DNA of 64,000 nt from Pteria penguin (Eukaryota; Mollusca; Bivalvia; Pterioida; Pteriidae), in contig CM068586.1 in assembly GCA_035048485.1 (NCBI GenBank), positions 29,683,849 to 29,747,848 of the forward strand. The letters run 5' to 3'. Each line of letters starts with the position of its first letter. Position 1 is the stretch's first letter. Of the stretch, positions 60,601-64,000 are shown in pieces. The notes beneath the pieces were generated by a model that worked only from the letters and a program-made list of their open reading frames with translations, was not told where the DNA came from and ran no database searches. Made by a program: the position numbers and the translations under genes.

Positions 60601-62004
60601 TTCTTGAGCACAGAGATGGATGCAGAGAATTGTTTGGAACTCTTCAAGATCGCACGATGTATGGGCTGTAAAGTGTTACTTGAAAAATGTCGACCTTTTG
60701 TCATGGAAGGCTTCAATGGTTTGTGGAAGTCGGAAGAGTTCCAGCTACTAGAATTTGATGATATTCAGAGTATCGTTAAAGATGATGAACTTGTACCAGT
60801 GGATGAGGAACAAATAGCAGAGGCCGTGTTGAGATGGATCAAGAAAGATGAAAAAGACAGAAAACAATATCTTTCCAAACTCTTTATGCATATTAGACTT
60901 ATTAATATCAGTCCAGAGTATTTGATAGATGTATTATTTCAGGAAGAACTTTGTATTAATGACGATAAGTGTGAGAATTATCTCTGTGAAGCTAGAGATT
61001 ACCACATGTTACCGGCCAGACAACAGGAGTTCTGTACGCCCAGGTTTCATCTTCGGCACAGCGATGATTTTGAGGAAGTGATTTTAGTCCTGACAGAATT
61101 TGATATGGATAGATCTGGATCCTTCTACCAAGATGGGAAGTGTCTTTGGGCTTACAGCTATCAGCAGAATAGATGGTACACACTTGCACCCATCAATCTT
61201 CAGGAAAATCCTGGAAATGAATTTGCTGTAATATCCTACAGAAATGACTTGTATCTTTCTGGGGGTCAAAATGGGTTCAAGCATATGCTGCGCTACGACT
61301 CCACCAGTAATGAATGGAGCAATAGTGATACCCAGATGAAGAGAGGACGAGCATCACATATGATGGCAGCTGTAAGAAATTCTATTTATGTCTTAGGTGG
61401 AATCAATCCCAAAGCAAAGTCAGAAAACAATGTTTTGAGTTCCGTGGAGGAGTATAGCATCCCTGGTAGAAAATGGAGGACTGCTAGTGAACTGTGCACA
61501 CCTGTTCATTCTGCATCTACTGCTGTACTGGGAGAGAAAATTTACATAATGGGAGGAATCCAGCAAGATGGTACACTGTGTGATGCAGTCCAGGTGTTTG
61601 ACACTAGACATCGTGAGTGTAAAATTGTTGGCCAGCTGCCACCAGACTTAACGCAACCTCTTCAAATTGTACATCTGAATAGGCAGGTGATACTTGTGAA
61701 TTCTACAGGGGACATATATAGATTCAAAGACAAACCCAAGATAGAGTTCAAGAAATTCACCAGAGTTTGTTCTACCACGCTGCCTATTCTTGGTTTTACA
61801 CATTTTCGTGGTAATATCATTATTTTGTCAGGAATGAAAGACAGGCCAGATTGTTACTCAAAGATGACAAAAATTGATACCAAGTCATCTCCTGCAAGGA
61901 TAACAGAAGTCATTCCAAAAGTGAATACAAAGCCCAAACCTATCCATGCATGTCTACGAGGAATTGTTAACAAACAGTTCTTGTATCATACTTATTTTCA
62001 GTAA
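57512..62004 (+). CDS. Gene B: BTB-BACK-Kelch protein (kelch-like), three coding exons
   Basis: Exons 57512-57698, 59977-60158 and 60571-62004 join in phase to 600 residues, the usual size for kelch-like proteins. The BTB domain (about 28-135) contains SDVDIIVEGHPYPCHKILLA, then GSPYFKSMFASGMMES and FEAFKKYIYTQDV. The BACK domain (about 140-250) includes NCLELFKIARCMGC and later YLCEARDYHMLP. The Kelch part (about 280-600) has GG doublets in LYLSGGQ, IYVLGGI and IYIMGGI; later blades are degenerate. Family knowledge: BTB dimerises and binds Cullin-3, and Kelch blades recruit ubiquitination substrates. The orthologous KLHL number is not assigned. Start: the ATG has a good context (AGCATGG) and lies 8 bases after a possible acceptor (TACAG at 57499-57503), so a 5' non-coding exon is likely. 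Confidence 0.95.
58140..58955. repeat. ~42-bp minisatellite in gene B intron 1
   Basis: About 18 units containing GTGTGTGTTACTCAGTGTGT and ACTTATCTATTAGGACATAG, with 40 to 45 bp spacing and few substitutions. Two subtypes differ at GGGACATAG versus AGGACAAAGTTAG. Confidence 0.93.
59275..59690. repeat. Direct repeat pair with CAAAGCAATTCCGG
   Basis: 59284-59370 and 59570-59655 share GCAAAGCAATTCCGG, TGTCTGTCCG and GGCGTCAACATTTTGCGTTT. Each begins with a small inverted motif (CCGGATTGCAAAGCAATTCCGG-like, imperfect). This is probably a dispersed molluscan repeat. Confidence 0.75.
59977..60158 (+). CDS. Gene B exon 2 (second half of BTB)
   Basis: Acceptor TTTCATTTAAG then GATCTCCATATTTT; donor TTCCAG/GTAAAT. 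It encodes SPYFKSMFASGMMES through LLKASSIFQ in 182 bp. It has no ATG-led frame of its own of useful length, so it is found only by homology and phase. Confidence 0.93.
60159..60570 (+). other. Gene B intron 2
   Basis: GT-AG intron of 412 bp. Contains no notable feature. Confidence 0.9.
60571..62004 (+). CDS. Gene B exon 3 (BTB end, BACK, Kelch repeats)
   Basis: Acceptor ATCTTATAG then GTACTTCCATTGCAAG (VLPLQEQCEAF). 477 codons to TAA at 62002-62004, which is the complete remainder of the protein. Confidence 0.96.
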   Translation, partial: VLPLQEQCEAFLSTEMDAENCLELFKIARCMGCKVLLEKCRPFVMEGFNGLWKSEEFQLLEFDDIQSIVKDDELVPVDEEQIAEAVLRWIKKDEKDRKQYLSKLFMHIRLINISPEYLIDVLFQEELCINDDKCENYLCEARDYHMLPARQQEFCTPRFHLRHSDDFEEVILVLTEFDMDRSGSFYQDGKCLWAYSYQQNRWYTLAPINLQENPGNEFAVISYRNDLYLSGGQNGFKHMLRYDSTSNEWSNSDTQMKRGRASHMMAAVRNSIYVLGGINPKAKSENNVLSSVEEYSIPGRKWRTASELCTPVHSASTAVLGEKIYIMGGIQQDGTLCDAVQVFDTRHRECKIVGQLPPDLTQPLQIVHLNRQVILVNSTGDIYRFKDKPKIEFKKFTRVCSTTLPILGFTHFRGNIIILSGMKDRPDCYSKMTKIDTKSSPARITEVIPKVNTKPKPIHACLRGIVNKQFLYHTYFQ

Positions 62005-62227
62005 AAATTTTTAACATATTTTCTTTCTATATGTACACGTACAGGTACATATTACCTAAATGGTAATTTATTTGAAGTTTAGAATTTTAATTTTAATTCT
62101 CTTTTAATCAAGGTAATTAATTCAGGTGTCATTTAGGTTTACATAATTTTTGTTTGACAAACTTACAAGAAATGACACTTTAAAATTTGCTGCAGCACAA
62201 AAGTTACAACTTATCTATTTCTATATT

Positions 62228-62233
62228 AATAAA
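62228..62233 (+). terminator. Candidate polyadenylation signal of gene B
   Basis: AATAAA about 225 bp after the stop codon. It is the first canonical hexamer on the plus strand downstream of gene B that I could find. Confidence 0.5.
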
Positions 62234-63727
62234 TTTGACACCTGGAATTAGCATATAAATTAAACTTGTCATCATTAAAGTGTTTTGAATTTCAAACATG
62301 ACACAGTTGGCAGTTATGGTATAGTGGGATGCAATACATATGATAAGGGTCAAATCCCAGATTGTATCTGTAGGACAGTGATGTGGGTGGAAGGGGGGGG
62401 GCATTTCAAAATAGGCACAAGCAGTATGTGTGCTGTGCCTCCCACCCAATCCCTTTACATACATTACATTTCACTTTATATTTACATAAAAGTATTATTT
62501 TTTCTCAAAATCCTTTAAAAATGTTTAAAAACAATGGTTTTTTTATTTGCTTGTCTTTTTTGTTTATTATTTTTATTATTATTATTATTCAAGCTGAGAA
62601 TTGTTGCAAGTTTCTGTGTTTTTCTTTTAATTGAATTGATTTTTCTTGGGGTTAGTAAGTTGTGTCCCTCCACTGTTTTGGACTCAGATATGCCTCTACA
62701 CTTTTTTTCAGGGGCTGGTAATCATCTAGCCTCTATGTTGTCGTATGACTTAACTCCTGCCGCCAAGATTAATGCAAACAGATTATATATTACATGTATA
62801 CATACATATATTATGATAGTTTATACTGATGAAGAGAATCCCTCTACATTTATATGGAGAGGATCGAGTTACGGCTCTTCAACACAACTTATTCCAACAT
62901 CACATTCAGTATTCACACATGTACATGTGAATAATCCAAATAAACAAAAAGAATTATTATGACCATGAGTACTAATGTCAGTCCTTTTAACAATTATGTA
63001 TTTATACACTGAAGAATATTTGAATTCAGATAGTATTTTTTTCGTGGGATATTTTATATCTAAAGCTGTGTACATTGTATTTAATAGTATAAAAAGCTAC
63101 AACTGAAGAATTGTATTCTGCTATATCTAATTAAAGAACTCTTGATGACCTCTTGATTCAATGTTTTGAAGTAAAATTAGGTATTGCATTAGTGTATTTC
63201 CATTGACCGAAACCTCAGTGGACAGGAGAATTATGTATAACTTTGTGTTAAGAATTCATTTAGCCCATCACCTCTACAATTTAAATTGGTCCCAGTTTGT
63301 GCAAATGGGAAGGTCATTATACATGTACCAGTTAAGAAGTTTTCTACAGTTAATTTCCTCCACTTATGGTCAAAGTATGTCATATGTACATGCATATATA
63401 TCTACAATATACTTTAATCTTAAGTGATGTAAGGAGCCAAATATCAGACAGACTCAGAAACTTCCTGCTGGAATTGTGATGTCACAGTCATGTGACGTAA
63501 ATCTGAGCAGCAATGTTAAGGTCATTTATCAAATGTCTTTATAAAATAGACAGATTTTGTGTGATCTCTGACTATTTTACAAGACATTGCTTCAATTTAT
63601 TACAGCTTATTGAATATACATATACTACTACATTATGTTAAATGCAATTTTATCAATGAAGGTAATTTTGCAAGCAAAAAAAGGATAAATTGAAGTAGAT
63701 GGATTTCTGATTACAACATCAATTTCT
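62234..63727. other. Non-genic region downstream of gene B
   Basis: A tRNA-like decayed SINE head may lie at 62305-62370 (TATGGTATAGTGGGATGC, then GGGTCAAATCCC). Short ATT run at 62570-62590. No gene recognised. Confidence 0.4.
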
Positions 63728-63734
63728 TCAAGTA

Positions 63735-63930
63735 TGATAACTTTCCTTTTGATAAAGTACAGCACATGATATCAAAACTTTCTTAGGTATACCTTGTAAA
63801 ACATCCAATCTTGCAATTAAGCAAGAACTTGGTGCATTACCAAATGGCATCAAGGCTCTTGCATCAATGTTCAAATTGGCTATTTCAATAAAGTGATTTA
63901 TTTGCCCCTGAGAAAAACTCTCACATTTCC
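63735..63930 (-). CDS. Possible partial exon at the right edge, unrecognised
   Basis: The minus-strand frame reads CRKCESFSQGQINHFIEIAN then LNIDARALMPFGNAPSS, with balanced composition. It is bracketed by a plausible acceptor (GATATGCAG near 63932) and a plausible donor (TTACAAG/GTATAC near 63790). I do not recognise it, and the rest of any gene would lie beyond the window. Confidence 0.25.
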
Positions 63931-64000
63931 TGCATATCACAGTGAGGTATTTCGCCACATACATGTATTTACAAGTACAAATTCTGATGTGAGACCAAAA

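Overview
The window is AT-rich, intron-rich eukaryotic DNA, most likely from a bivalve mollusc. The evidence is a V-domain tRNA-derived SINE of the kind known from molluscs, two other tRNA-derived SINE families ending in AATC/AACC tails, many dispersed short repeats, huge microsatellites, and two spliced metazoan genes. There is no prokaryotic organisation, CRISPR array, rRNA gene or functional tRNA gene.

Layout. 1-7.6 kb is non-genic: a 40-bp minisatellite carrying a V-SINE (about 1.08-2.10 kb) and a large TATG/TGCG/TGCA microsatellite (4.98-5.20 kb). 7.6-24.4 kb is a tandem set of diverged 2.3-3 kb repeat blocks. One block is split by a 7.4-kb foldback element (10025-17408) whose empty target site survives in a sister block (20265-20267). 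That element has long inverted arms built of 300-bp subrepeats, no recognisable transposase, and a nested broken LINE. Two back-to-back near-perfect palindromes lie at 21.68-22.02 kb, and a 522-bp TTAA-flanked MITE at 24.46-24.98 kb. 25-31 kb is non-genic with a SINE, a small MITE and simple repeats.

31.1-45.1 kb (minus strand) is gene A. I reconstruct it from three exons whose phases fit: a 13-codon signal-peptide exon, a Gln/Asn/Trp-rich exon and a very large last exon. It predicts a 1378-residue secreted, low-complexity, Gln-rich protein with exactly eight cysteines, all in a C-terminal WAP-like motif, followed by a Gly/Trp-rich tail. This is the composition expected of an extracellular matrix protein (shell, byssus or cuticle-like), but the role is inferred. 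Its introns hold LINE and SINE fragments, CRE palindromes, a strong hairpin and a (TA)n tract.

45-57 kb is non-genic and repeat-rich: two diverged tandem arrays at 48.9-51.0 kb, an ATT microsatellite, an inverted repeat at 52.9-53.1 kb, an 80-bp minisatellite at 54.9-56.4 kb and a tRNA-SINE at 57.0 kb. 57.5-62.0 kb (plus strand) is gene B, a complete three-exon, 600-residue BTB-BACK-Kelch protein, presumably a Cullin-3 substrate adaptor. The last 1.8 kb has no clear gene; one weak partial exon is possible at the right edge.

The two genes are unrelated and in opposite orientation. Most of the interest lies in the repeat biology (nested insertions with readable target duplications) and in the unusual secreted protein. 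All calls come from reading the sequence; no database search was run.
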